In this document: piece by piece, positions 23,779-32,189 of the stretch
Position numbering within the stretch: the stretch's first letter is position 1
Layout: each line of letters opens with the position of its first letter
DNA from: Paenibacillus sedimenti
GTDB taxonomy: Bacteria; Bacillota; Bacilli; Paenibacillales; NBRC-103111
Assembly (NCBI RefSeq): GCF_014534655.1
Contig: NZ_JACVVD010000003.1
Location: forward strand, 434,001 to 498,000
DNA length: 64,000 nt
Reading direction: 5' to 3'
The notes under the pieces: generated by a model
What the model was told of the DNA's origin: nothing
Databases searched by the model: none
The model's input: the letters and a program-made list of their open reading frames with translations, nothing else
Program-made: the position numbers and the translations under genes

Positions 23779-25281
23779 TTATTCAGTAAATAGAGCGCGA
23801 TCATTATGAAATTGTAAAGGCAAGCTTCCTAACGATCCGTTTCGATTTTTCGTTAATTCAATAGTCAAGGCGTTGCGGAGGCCATATTCCACCACGTTAG
23901 GCTTCATGATCATGACAACATCCGCAGAAGCTTGTACCGCTTCGGGTACACTGTCTTGACCCAGCTCCAAAGCCGTCGCGGCAATAACAGGACAGTTCCA
24001 TTCACGGGACCATTGTTTCAGCGTATAGGCAATTGCGGCTTGCTGCTGCTGCCAGGTCAGTGGGACTGTTTGCTTATGGATAGGAATGCGCTGCAGATGA
24101 TCGATGAAGATGACCGGTTCCCGGCCGACAATAACCGCAATTCGCTCAATAGAAGCCGCAACCTGATCCAGCGTCGTATCTATTGTACATTCAAGTGTCC
24201 ACAGCATCTTGCTTATTTTGGCGTACTGTTTATTGGCTTCGGATACGTGATCAGGCTCGACTTTCCCGGCAAGCACCTTCTGCGGAGCCACCCCAATAAT
24301 TCTGGCGATACTACGCGACCAAAGTTCGAAATTGGTCATGTCCCATGAAACGAAAATCACAGGCGTTTGATCTAAAGCAAGCTGATCGGCAATCTGCTTC
24401 AGCAACATGCTTTTGCCTGTAGAGCCGGCACCCGCCAGCAAGTATAACCCGTTATCAAATCCGCCAAAAAGCAGGGTATCCAAACTTGCGAACCCGGTGC
24501 TTATACTGGCCACTTGCCCTCGATAGCGCTTCATATACTCTTCCAGATAGATCGTGCTGTTCTTAATGTCCGGCGCAACAGGTGCTAGCATCGTTTCTTC
24601 AACTGATTGATTGACAAGTTGAATGAACGATTCGGCTGGATTCTGCGCTCTGACGAACAAATCATTAATATCTCGAATCGTTTCCGGTAAATTTACGATG
24701 TAAGTTTCTTTAGCATGTTCCCTTAATAAGGATTCTATGCGGGAGGCTTCCCTTCTCCCCGTTTCGTCGTTGCCCATGCAAATGTAAACGCGCTTATTTT
24801 CGAACATCGGTACATGATACTCTTTGAATACGGCAAAATCGGGCACACAAACAGCTGGAACTCTAGCCTGGAACAAGGTCAATACATCGAAAATACCAGA
24901 ACAAAGCACAACTTCTTCCGACTCTGCAAGTACCGGATAATTGAACAGATATTGATCCAATCCGTACAATGGCTTATATTTCGGCTCCCTATGGTCAATT
25001 GCTCTTCCGATCAGATCGACTATGTCTCCTGCGTAATTGCGAATCGGGAGAATCACCCGATTTTCAAAGTAATCGCCTAGCTGGTTCTGATCCACATAAA
25101 AGCCGATTTTTCCGATTTCAAATCCGATACGGAACTGCTCAACCGTTTCTTCGGCAATGCCTCTTTTTTGCAAATAGAAAAAAGCCTCTTCGCGCAGCTG
25201 CTTTTGGTAATAAGCCAACAGGCCGTCCAAATCAACTGCTGCCGGAGTAGGCGCTAAACGTTTACGTTCTGAGCTCGTCAT
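23779..25281 (-). CDS. Primase-helicase-like protein: degenerate DnaG core fused to DnaB-type ATPase
   Basis: The 500-residue product joins a DnaG-like N-terminal core without zinc finger (FLQKRGI-type helix and FENRVILPIRN), a Toprim-like domain at about 120-210, and a RecA-type helicase domain at about 260-500. Walker A is GAGSTGKS ending at residue 291, and Walker B is PVIFIDHLQR. The Toprim catalytic Glu is Ser128 (VVLCSGIFD) and the first Asp of its DxD is Gly (CMGNDETG), so primase chemistry is probably lost. The layout recalls phage T7 gp4 and TWINKLE. Its cellular role is unknown; GGGGGGA lies about 9 bases before the ATG. Confidence 0.72.
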   Translation of the reverse strand: MTSSERKRLAPTPAAVDLDGLLAYYQKQLREEAFFYLQKRGIAEETVEQFRIGFEIGKIGFYVDQNQLGDYFENRVILPIRNYAGDIVDLIGRAIDHREPKYKPLYGLDQYLFNYPVLAESEEVVLCSGIFDVLTLFQARVPAVCVPDFAVFKEYHVPMFENKRVYICMGNDETGRREASRIESLLREHAKETYIVNLPETIRDINDLFVRAQNPAESFIQLVNQSVEETMLAPVAPDIKNSTIYLEEYMKRYRGQVASISTGFASLDTLLFGGFDNGLYLLAGAGSTGKSMLLKQIADQLALDQTPVIFVSWDMTNFELWSRSIARIIGVAPQKVLAGKVEPDHVSEANKQYAKISKMLWTLECTIDTTLDQVAASIERIAVIVGREPVIFIDHLQRIPIHKQTVPLTWQQQQAAIAYTLKQWSREWNCPVIAATALELGQDSVPEAVQASADVVMIMKPNVVEYGLRNALTIELTKNRNGSLGSLPLQFHNDRALFTE

Positions 25282-25364
25282 CTATGGTGTCCCCCCGATA
25301 TCGCATATCAGCATTACAAATCCCATTATCCATTGAAATGAGCTTCGCATAACTTCCTAAACTT

Positions 25365-25412
25365 AAAAAAGCATCTCACAAAAACGGATGTTTTTGAAGA
25401 TGCTTGTTTCAT
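25365..25412 (-). terminator. Terminator of mecA
   Basis: Nested stem AAGCATCT / AGATGCTT enclosing CAAAAAC / GTTTTTG, followed on the minus strand by a T run of six. About 35 bases after the mecA stop. Confidence 0.85.
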
Positions 25413-25443
25413 TTTAATGCAAAAGTAAGATAACCAGATTGAT

Positions 25444-26049
25444 TTAGCGGAAATGGTGGCAGAGCACCTTAACTGCATCATCAGCGATAATCGTTTTACC
25501 ATACTCCTCCAATACGGCAGAAGTAACCGAAGCGGCTTCCCCGAATTCAGAAAGAACCGCAATGAGCGCTTGATACTTGGACTCCTCAAGCTCGACAGGC
25601 TCCAGCTGTAAAATATATTTTCCTTTGTAGGAATACAATGTACCGCCTTCCATCAAAAGCGGGTTGATTACTTTCGCAACGCGAAGCAGATCTTCAAAAT
25701 CACGGAATGCATAGGAGATCAGATCGCTCTGTTCGAGCGTAACTTCCATTTCGTACACTTCTTCAGCTTCATGATCGTCATAAGCGTCGGAGTTCGCATA
25801 TAAATCAAGCTTGCCCCTGGTAACGATAACTACCATACCTTGGGCAGGAAGCGCAAACACTTCGACTGCAAGGGGGCCGGAAGGGTCAAATCCGAGTTCA
25901 GAATAAGCTTGATCCATCATCTCGCTGAAAAGCTCATGTACTTTGGGAATTTCTCTCCACATGTCGTCCTTTTGAATCCCGCGTTCAGTTAAGTCATCGA
26001 ATGTTAGGAAAATCCGTATCTTATCCTGACTTAAGCGTTCAATTTTCAT
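25444..26049 (-). CDS. mecA: Adapter protein MecA
   Basis: The 201-residue protein starts MKIERLSQDKIRIFLTFDDL, the substrate-binding N-domain of MecA, and has the C-terminal domain with YSYKGKYILQLEP that docks ClpC. MecA targets proteins such as ComK for ClpCP degradation and promotes ClpC assembly. The acidic linker DDHEAEEVYEMEV joins the two parts. AGGAGG lies 9 bases upstream and forms the end of a hairpin repeat. In this neighbourhood B. subtilis has the paralogue mecB/ypbH, so orthology could be to either. Confidence 0.9.
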   Translation of the reverse strand: MKIERLSQDKIRIFLTFDDLTERGIQKDDMWREIPKVHELFSEMMDQAYSELGFDPSGPLAVEVFALPAQGMVVIVTRGKLDLYANSDAYDDHEAEEVYEMEVTLEQSDLISYAFRDFEDLLRVAKVINPLLMEGGTLYSYKGKYILQLEPVELEESKYQALIAVLSEFGEAASVTSAVLEEYGKTIIADDAVKVLCHHFR

Positions 26050-26057
26050 GATAGGAT

Positions 26058-26099
26058 CCTCCTTAGAGCTTTTCGAAGAAAAGCTATCATCTTAAGCAT
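26058..26099 (-). repeat. Shine-Dalgarno-abutting hairpin repeat, copy before mecA
   Basis: Coding strand: GCTTAAGATGAT, stem AGCTTTTC TTC GAAAAGCT, then CTAAGGAGG. Relative to copy 1 a T-A pair has become C-G in the stem, a compensatory change. Confidence 0.75.
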
Positions 26100-26149
26100 G
26101 TTCACCTTATTAAAACAGAATATGACAAAAAAGAAAAAAGGTGAGTTGT

Positions 26150-26186
26150 TGAAAACGATTTGGACTTGCATCCAACAACGTTTTCA
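26150..26186 (-). promoter_or_regulatory. Extended hairpin in the mecA leader
   Basis: Minus strand: TGAAAACG, inner stem TTGGA TGCAAG TCCAA, then CGTTTTCA, followed by ACAACTCACC and TTTTTTC. It resembles an intrinsic terminator and sits 100 bases upstream of mecA, so it may end upstream transcription or act as an attenuator. Confidence 0.45.
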
Positions 26187-26240
26187 CCTCCCATGTTAAC
26201 ACTAATTCCATACAAATGCACGTGGAAGTTAAGTATAAAA

Positions 26241-26281
26241 GAAAAAAGCACAGCCGGCCCCGTGGGTATGCCTGACTGTGC
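26241..26281 (-). terminator. Terminator of the small membrane protein gene at 26294
   Basis: Minus strand: GCACAG TCAGG ... CCGG CTGTGC followed by TTTTTTC. Stem of about ten pairs with a GC-rich loop. Confidence 0.8.
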
Positions 26282-26293
26282 CGAACCTTATGT

Positions 26294-26605
26294 TTATTGA
26301 ATCGCCGTCGTTGTTTCTTTGTTTTCCTGCAAAATTTCGTTCACTGTTGCCTTCAATGCAGGGTCTTCTTTCACGATTTTTTCGACCTGATTCAGATTGT
26401 TCGAGCTTGAGTTTGAGAAGCTTTTAGCAGCAGAATCTTTGAAGTTTTTACTTACGAATGTATCTTTTGCCTTGTTCATTACTTTACCCATTGATTCGGT
26501 GGGAGAAGTGAATGCGGAGAACAATAAGGATTTGCTTCTGCGATTCAAATAAATGACCGCAGCTGCGCCTGCTATGCCGCCAAGCAAAAATGTACTAAAT
26601 CTCAT
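26294..26605 (-). CDS. Unknown small N-terminally anchored protein
   Basis: The 103-residue product opens MRFSTFLLGGIAGAAAVIYL, a single membrane helix with small residues, followed by a polar region rich in Ser, Asn and Lys (KSFSNSSSNNLNQ). This resembles YtxH-type stress or envelope proteins in layout only. GGAGGG lies 8 bases before the ATG at 26605. It has its own terminator and faces the divergent deacetylase gene. No family recognised. Confidence 0.6.
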   Translation of the reverse strand: MRFSTFLLGGIAGAAAVIYLNRRSKSLLFSAFTSPTESMGKVMNKAKDTFVSKNFKDSAAKSFSNSSSNNLNQVEKIVKEDPALKATVNEILQENKETTTAIQ

Positions 26606-26773
26606 CTGGCTTCCCTCCATGTCATGTAGTTTGAATCAAGACTAGCTTATGCGAGATTCAAGAGGTGCATACGCCGCTAAGGCAGGAAAACAAAGGGGAT
26701 ATGGTAACGCATGAATTGTGGTAAAATACTTGTAGCTCTATTACAAAAGAAGATTGAACATTAAGGAGAATTC

Positions 26774-27625
26774 ATGATGAAACAAGCAAGTGTACTATTG
26801 GTTTGCGCGGCTCTGCTGCTGACCGCATGCAGCCAGGAAAAGGCGATTTCAAATCCTGCAGCTACTTCAAGTCCGTCGCAAACAATAGCTGCTACGCCAA
26901 GCCCGACACCAACAGCGACACAAGCACCTACACCTACGCCTACGCCTACACCTGCATCGGAAAAGCCTGCTGAACAAACCATCAAAAAAGAATACCGGAT
27001 GAACAAAAACTATGATATTGTCCCTATCGATCCTAACGGCAATAAGAATATTGTGCTGCTAACATTCGATGATGGCCCCAAAGAACGGGAAATGAACGAG
27101 GCGTTGATTGCTACGTTGAAAAAACATAACGCCAAGGCTATATTTTTCTTAAACGGTTATCGCATCAAACAGAAGCCTGAGCTTGTCAAATTCATCCATG
27201 ACAGCGGACAAGTCATCGGTAATCATGCCTGGGATCATAATAACTTGAAGGATATGACAAACGAGAAAATCGATCAGCAAGTAGATGATGTACAGAAAAT
27301 CGTCAAGGAATTGATTGGCCAGGAACCGCAATTTTTCCGTCCCCCATTCGGTTCCGGCAACAACTATTTGAAAGATAAAATTAAAAATAAGCATATGCTT
27401 TATATGAACTGGTCGAACGGATCCTTAGACTGGGAGATGACGAATAGTAAAAATGATCCTAACAAAGTATTGGAGAATGTGATGAAGCAACTTCATGGGG
27501 GCAGTAACATTTTAATGCACGAGCTGCCGTGGACGGTTACGATCTTAGATACGCTTTTGACCCAGCTTGAGGAAAAAGGATATTCCTTCGTTGATCCCAA
27601 CGCAATTGAACTTGAGATGAAATGA
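26774..27625 (+). CDS. Polysaccharide deacetylase lipoprotein (NodB domain)
   Basis: A 283-residue lipoprotein: signal peptide with lipobox LLTACS, a Thr/Pro-rich linker (PTPTATQAPTPTPTPTP) that likely spans the wall, then a NodB domain at about 90-270. Metal and catalytic motifs are TFDDGP, NHAWDH and FRPPFGSG; a later MHELPW provides the conserved His. Such carbohydrate-esterase-family-4 enzymes remove N-acetyl groups from peptidoglycan or related glycans; the exact substrate cannot be told. AAGGAG precedes two adjacent ATG codons, so the start could be 26777. Confidence 0.85.
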   Translation: MMKQASVLLVCAALLLTACSQEKAISNPAATSSPSQTIAATPSPTPTATQAPTPTPTPTPASEKPAEQTIKKEYRMNKNYDIVPIDPNGNKNIVLLTFDDGPKEREMNEALIATLKKHNAKAIFFLNGYRIKQKPELVKFIHDSGQVIGNHAWDHNNLKDMTNEKIDQQVDDVQKIVKELIGQEPQFFRPPFGSGNNYLKDKIKNKHMLYMNWSNGSLDWEMTNSKNDPNKVLENVMKQLHGGSNILMHELPWTVTILDTLLTQLEEKGYSFVDPNAIELEMK

Positions 27626-27635
27626 GAATGAGCAA

Positions 27636-27672
27636 AAGGCCCTGTTGTCCGACCACGGACTTCAGGGCTCTT
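27636..27672 (+). terminator. Bidirectional terminator between convergent genes
   Basis: GCCCTG TTG TCCG ACCA CGGA CTT CAGGGC, followed by a weak T-rich tail. It serves the deacetylase gene and possibly the convergent gene ending at 27682. Confidence 0.7.
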
Positions 27673-27681
27673 ATTATGATA

Positions 27682-29337
27682 TTAGTAGTTGATAAGGACA
27701 GTACGCGTGCTCTCTACATAATCGACTTTGGCGCCTAATGTTTCTGAAAGTAAGCGGACTGGAATCATCGTCGTCTCATTGATGAGCTTAGCTGCTGAGT
27801 CCGTTTCGCGCTCTACTCCGTTAATGCTATAAGCATTTCGATTCGTATAGAAAATGATCGTCTTTTCTTTTTTCTTATAAATCGCTGCTTTCTTTTGATC
27901 ATCCCATTCTACAGAAGCCCCCAGCGCCGCGGCTAGATCCCGGATATAGAGATAGGACGTTCCATCCTCGATATAAGGCTTCTGCTGCATGTTGTATGAA
28001 ATCAAATCCAGTTTGTACTTATCATCATTTAAGCCAAAAGTAACGGTATGTGTCCGGTTCAAGCCAAAGTTGGCCATTTGGATCGTGTAGGCGACTGCGT
28101 CACTATGCAGTTTTTGGACACCTAAACCAACCTTGGGCTCTGTCCGGAAGGTCCAATCCTTATTGAAAGCTCTTGTACTGCCATCCTCCATGGTAGCAGT
28201 CAGCTTAACGCTCGCTTTATAAGTGGTGTCCAACAGCAAGGGCTGTTTTGGCATCATAAACACTTCTGTATCCAGATGGTCGTCTTTACCTGGTGCATTC
28301 AATAAGAGAGGTACCTCTTTGCCGCTCTCGTCTTTTAATTCCGCTTCATTTAAGACGACCTTAGCGACACCGGGACCATTGACCGATGCCATAATCGGAT
28401 ACCCGACAGGATACTCGCTGCCAGAATGTATACGGATAGGATCAGGACTTTCGTGTCCATCAAAAATAGTCGGCACGTATATATCATTATTGCTCGGTGA
28501 AACGACTAACTCGGGAGCAACGCCATCAGAGAATCCGAACTCGACGACATGGTAATCCCCTGCCTTAAAAACGCCTATCTCCGTAAGACCTGGTACCATG
28601 AAAGGTGAACGATGGTATGGGGCATCAAACAAACTATCGATCGCTTCCACAAGAGAAACACGGTTATAAGCTACATCTTCACCGCTTGTACGTGAGTAAC
28701 CTATGTACCTCATACGTTCCCCGAGCGTTTTCCCAATATACCCCGGTTTCGACGAATCCTCTTCATGCAAGGATACATCCGTATGGATCGGATCGATTTG
28801 GTTATCGTACAAATACTGGGCATGCTTCTGTGCAGCCGTATTCAGCAAATCACTGAATTTGACCGACGAAAGGCCAAGCTTTGCCCGATAATCGTTAATG
28901 GCGCGTAGACCATCTCGCTGCTCTTGCGTAGTTGCCGTAGATAAACTAGAGGCATTTTGCGTAATAGTAAATTTCCAATCAATGCTAACAGGCTCATACC
29001 CGCTAAACGAGAAGACTAGACGGGCTGTATAATCACCTGGAGCCAGATCTGCCGTTGGCCGGTAGATATATTTGACAGAGATCGGATCATATATCGCATT
29101 GACTTCTGTATTATTTAAGTAAAAATGATAGCTTTCAGGCGTTTTTCCTTCACTTAAGTTAATTGTAGCACCAATATCCGGTCTTAACAGTCCTACATTC
29201 CCTTGCGGATATGCCATATACCCATAAGAAAGCGCGTATGAAGGTTTTGCTGACCAAAACATACTGGAAACTAACATACAAACAATTACGCATACCTTGA
29301 TTAACGATTGCCATTTAGTTGCTTTCAAAACGATCAT
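27682..29337 (-). CDS. Secreted CAP-domain protein with C-terminal copper-amine-oxidase-like stalk domain
   Basis: A 551-residue exported protein: signal peptide (VCVIVCMLVSSMFWSAKPSYA), an N-terminal beta region, a CAP/SCP domain at about 140-270 with INDYRAKLGLSSVKF, AAQKHAQYL and GEDVAYNR, a linker domain, and a C-terminal stalk domain with YIEDGTSYLYIRDLAAALG and MIPVRLLSETLGAKV. The stalk domain is common in Paenibacillaceae exported proteins and is thought to be structural. CAP proteins of bacteria are often sporulation- or wall-associated. AGGAGGG lies 9-10 bases before the ATG. Confidence 0.82.
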   Translation of the reverse strand: MIVLKATKWQSLIKVCVIVCMLVSSMFWSAKPSYALSYGYMAYPQGNVGLLRPDIGATINLSEGKTPESYHFYLNNTEVNAIYDPISVKYIYRPTADLAPGDYTARLVFSFSGYEPVSIDWKFTITQNASSLSTATTQEQRDGLRAINDYRAKLGLSSVKFSDLLNTAAQKHAQYLYDNQIDPIHTDVSLHEEDSSKPGYIGKTLGERMRYIGYSRTSGEDVAYNRVSLVEAIDSLFDAPYHRSPFMVPGLTEIGVFKAGDYHVVEFGFSDGVAPELVVSPSNNDIYVPTIFDGHESPDPIRIHSGSEYPVGYPIMASVNGPGVAKVVLNEAELKDESGKEVPLLLNAPGKDDHLDTEVFMMPKQPLLLDTTYKASVKLTATMEDGSTRAFNKDWTFRTEPKVGLGVQKLHSDAVAYTIQMANFGLNRTHTVTFGLNDDKYKLDLISYNMQQKPYIEDGTSYLYIRDLAAALGASVEWDDQKKAAIYKKKEKTIIFYTNRNAYSINGVERETDSAAKLINETTMIPVRLLSETLGAKVDYVESTRTVLINY

Positions 29338-29352
29338 CTGGCTGCTCCCTCC

Positions 29353-29383
29353 TAAAAAAAAGAAACTATGAATCTATCATAGC
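29353..29383 (-). terminator. Terminator after 66-residue membrane protein gene
   Basis: Minus strand: CTATGA TAGAT TCATAG followed by TTTCTTTTTTTT. It lies immediately upstream of the CAP-protein Shine-Dalgarno. Confidence 0.6.
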
Positions 29384-29437
29384 TTTTTGGTAGAAGTTGC
29401 ACAACTTTGCTTCGTTGGTATATTTTAGACCAATTAT

Positions 29438-29638
29438 TTAGGAATAGCGTATCCCCCATACGGTTAAGCCGACTACAAGCGTGATAAACAACCAGAGTAA
29501 AGTTAGATAAAAAATGCGAGTCCATTTCCCATTCTCGGAGGGATGCACCGCTTTTCGCGGCGGCAAATAGGTATCGTCCTTTCCTTGTTCACTCCTCGTT
29601 TGATCTGATCGCAATGGTGTCTGTTCTTCCACGCTCAT
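29438..29638 (-). CDS. Small membrane protein downstream of CPBP protease
   Basis: A 66-residue product: about 38 polar residues, then one membrane helix (FYLTLLWLFITLVVGLTVWGI). Its ATG overlaps the stop of the upstream protease (ATGA), so translation is coupled. No motif is visible. The pairing with the CPBP gene suggests a shared membrane role, but this is inference only. Confidence 0.6.
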   Translation of the reverse strand: MSVEEQTPLRSDQTRSEQGKDDTYLPPRKAVHPSENGKWTRIFYLTLLWLFITLVVGLTVWGIRYS

Positions 29639-30243
29639 GAGCCTTGTTCTTCCTCCTTGCCAAATCGTAAAATACAGCCCATCACAAAATCAATGACAAA
29701 ATGGGCGATAATTGGGGTCCATAGACTGCCCGTTTGCTGATAGATCCAGCCTAAGCCATAACTGATGCTGAAAACCATCCCAGTCATCAGCCAATGCTGC
29801 AAATAACGAATATGAATCGCCGCGAACACAATACTGGTCCAATAAGGTCCCCACCAATGTTGAATCGCCCCGCGGAACAATAATTCCTCGCAAATAGATA
29901 CGATCAAGGAAATGAGCGCAATATGCCATACAGCGCGATTACCGAAAATCATCTCATTAATCCCGCCGTCGTCGGATACTTCTTTGGGTACCCATCTGGA
30001 TATGATCAGATCCACACCAAGCACGACTGCAGCGAATAAACAGCCCCATATTGGTATTGCCCACCCTGCACCAAATTGAAACATGGAAAGAATATTATTA
30101 TTACTCTGAAAAAAAACGATGACGATACCGATAATAAGCGTAAGAAGTTGGGTTATGTACAAATTGAGCAATAAAGTCCGATCATTTAAGTCGTTCAGAT
30201 CGACTTTGCCGAAGCGAATATTTTTGAAATCGAATTTTTTCAT
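29635..30243 (-). CDS. CPBP-family intramembrane metalloprotease (YpbD-like)
   Basis: A 202-residue membrane protein with the CPBP (Abi/Rce1) motifs EELLFRGAIQ near residue 118, a His in FAAIHIRY, and HFVIDFVMG near 180. CPBP proteins include CAAX-type proteases. Position in the mecB-to-serA neighbourhood matches B. subtilis ypbD. The start at 30243 (MKKFDFKNIRFGKVDL) has AGGAAGCTTAC upstream. The substrate is unknown. Confidence 0.82.
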   Translation of the reverse strand: MKKFDFKNIRFGKVDLNDLNDRTLLLNLYITQLLTLIIGIVIVFFQSNNNILSMFQFGAGWAIPIWGCLFAAVVLGVDLIISRWVPKEVSDDGGINEMIFGNRAVWHIALISLIVSICEELLFRGAIQHWWGPYWTSIVFAAIHIRYLQHWLMTGMVFSISYGLGWIYQQTGSLWTPIIAHFVIDFVMGCILRFGKEEEQGS

Positions 30244-30334
30244 GTAAGCTTCCTCATTTCCTCACATATTCCCTTTTCTAGCTATTTCACCTATACTAAT
30301 TAAAAGAAAAAGAGAGAATAAGGAGCTTTTGATT

Positions 30335-31255
30335 ATGGATAAGCGTCTGACCCGCACTGATTATTTATTCGCCCTCATGTTCATTTTTATGCTTGTTTGT
30401 ATACTAGGCGCTTTTTTCTACGGCCTCAAGATAGGAGGGCAGAAATCAGACCAGAAGTATGAGAAAATATTGCATGCGGACAAGGCTGCAGTCCAAGAAA
30501 TAGGGGCTTACGATCAGCAGGTTTTGGTCTCTTATTACCATACCATCTTTTTACCCTTTAGGGAATTTCAGAATAAATGGTTTGAACAGATGAGTCAAAT
30601 TGAAATCGGCAACTCAGCGATTGATGCATCCGCCGTTCTCAAAGAACTGAATAAAGTCGCTGATGACAAATATAATCAGTTACAAAGCAAAAACATGCCT
30701 GCCTCCTCACCGCTGCTTGTGCAGTCGCATCAGGGTTATTTAAAGAGTCTCAAGCTGTTTGCTGACACATCGAAAAGCTACCAAAGCAAAGCGAACGGCA
30801 TGAGCGGCGCCCAGCTTCTAGCAGCCATTGATAGTGATGCCTATTTCCAGGAAGCAAAGACGCAAGCTTTGACGGCGCAAAAGAACTACTTCGAATCGAT
30901 TGTCGCTTGGAACGTAACACTGGATCACGACTTGGAATCTTTCGATCCTAACAATAATGCAAACTTAGATCAATGGCGGGCCATGAATGTGAATGTTAAA
31001 AATCTATACATAACAGCAAAATTACTGAAAAATAAAGCATTTTCACCATTTTATCCGCAAGATTTGACAATTCGCATTGATGAATTCATCGTTTCCGGGC
31101 AAGCCAAGAAATTGAATGTAGGCGATGTGAATCAAACCATAGATTTGCTGCTTAGTACGAATGCTGTAAGATCCGGCGATTTCGTAAAAGGAAAAGCCAA
31201 ATGGTACAGCAACGAGCCGCTTCCACAGCTGCCATTTTTCTCGGATGTAAATTGA
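30335..31255 (+). CDS. Unknown membrane-anchored protein
   Basis: A 306-residue product with one N-terminal membrane helix (LFALMFIFMLVCILGAFFYGL), then a long, mostly helical extracytoplasmic part with no cysteines or catalytic motif that I recognise. Divergent from the CPBP protease gene. AAGGAG lies 9 bases before the ATG at 30335; the TTG two codons upstream is too close to that site. A clear terminator follows. Family not recognised. Confidence 0.7.
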   Translation: MDKRLTRTDYLFALMFIFMLVCILGAFFYGLKIGGQKSDQKYEKILHADKAAVQEIGAYDQQVLVSYYHTIFLPFREFQNKWFEQMSQIEIGNSAIDASAVLKELNKVADDKYNQLQSKNMPASSPLLVQSHQGYLKSLKLFADTSKSYQSKANGMSGAQLLAAIDSDAYFQEAKTQALTAQKNYFESIVAWNVTLDHDLESFDPNNNANLDQWRAMNVNVKNLYITAKLLKNKAFSPFYPQDLTIRIDEFIVSGQAKKLNVGDVNQTIDLLLSTNAVRSGDFVKGKAKWYSNEPLPQLPFFSDVN

Positions 31256-31260
31256 TATGA

Positions 31261-31293
31261 AGAGCCGGGCGCATTGCGCCTGGCTTTTTTCAT
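31261..31293 (+). terminator. Terminator of the gene at 30335
   Basis: AGCCGGGCGC ATT GCGCCTGGCT followed by TTTTTT. Confidence 0.88.
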
Positions 31294-31311
31294 TTTTGAT
31301 AGCGGGGGACT

Positions 31312-31635
31312 CTAGTCGTATTGAAAGCCGCGCAGCGTGCCGATCGCCGCCATCCCGCCTTCCACATTAATGACGCGGTCAAAGCCGTTTTCTTGTAAAA
31401 ATTCGGCAACGCGATAGCTCCGCACGCCGTGCGCACAAACGAGATAAATATCCTTATTTTCCGGAAGCTCGCCCATTCGATGCGGGATTTGCTGCATCGG
31501 AAGCAGTACGGCCTCCTCCATGTGATAGTAGTCCCATTCATAAGGCTCTCTCACATCCACGATGATGCTGTCCTGCAGCTGACCCTGATCAAGAACTTCC
31601 AGAAATTTATGCGGTTGTATGCTTGTAATATCCAT
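31312..31635 (-). CDS. Rhodanese-like protein
   Basis: A 107-residue single rhodanese domain. It has DVREPYEWDYYHM and the active-site loop CAHGVRS with Cys67 as the persulfide-forming residue, then the final GGMAA motif. Such proteins carry sulfane sulfur for thiosulfate or cysteine-derived sulfur transfer; the acceptor is unknown. GGGGATT lies upstream of the ATG. It is a single gene converging on the gene at 30335. Confidence 0.88.
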   Translation of the reverse strand: MDITSIQPHKFLEVLDQGQLQDSIIVDVREPYEWDYYHMEEAVLLPMQQIPHRMGELPENKDIYLVCAHGVRSYRVAEFLQENGFDRVINVEGGMAAIGTLRGFQYD

Positions 31636-31825
31636 ATATAATCCCCTTTCATAACCTGCTAATCATAGTAATTGATGTACTGAGAAGAATAGCGAAAAAC
31701 AGGTTGAAATTCAAGCTTTATGCATTGCATTCTCTCAGCGCTTACTATAAAATGGAGTACGGTAAGCTTGCAAAGAGGACCTGAAGGGTTTATTTATAAC
31801 TTTCATGTAAATGAATCGACATGTA

Positions 31826-31854
31826 TTGACACGATTTCAAACCCATGTTAAGCT
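31826..31854 (+). promoter_or_regulatory. Candidate sigma-A promoter of the serA T-box transcript
   Basis: A perfect TTGACA, a 17-base spacer, then TAAGCT. The -10 box is weak (3 of 6), but position just before the T-box leader supports it. Confidence 0.5.
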
Positions 31855-31860
31855 ATTGAA

Positions 31861-32150
31861 AATTCTATAACACAGTAAAGCATTGACGGAGCCAAGCAAA
31901 ACAAGTAGCTTTCAGAGAGCCGGTGGCAGGTGTGAATCGGCAGTGAACTTTTGCGGAGCACTCCAGAGTTATTGCATTGAATCATAGTAGATGCAATCGG
32001 CAATAGGAACCCGTTACAGTTCCAGGTCGCAAGACCATTGAGGCTGTCCGTGCGAACGGATAGCGAATTAGGGTGGTACCACGAAAGCAATCTCTCGTCC
32101 CTTTGGCTATAGACACTCGTGTCTGTATCTGAGGGATTGGGAGTTTTTTT
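31861..32150 (+). promoter_or_regulatory. T-box riboswitch upstream of serA, probably serine-specific
   Basis: The T-box sequence AGGGTGGTACCACG is at 32070-32083, preceded by a long stem I region and followed by a terminator: CTCTCGTCCCT pairs roughly with AGGGATTGGGAG and then eight T residues near 32148. In stem I, GCGGAGCACTCCAGAG contains AGC at 31957-31959, a serine codon in the place expected for the specifier. Uncharged tRNA would disrupt the terminator and allow serA expression. The T-box is certain; the specifier is a reading by eye (CAC, one base on, is the alternative). Confidence 0.9.
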
Positions 32151-32189
32151 TATATCCAAATTCGCAAAATTCTAAGGAGGCATTCAATT

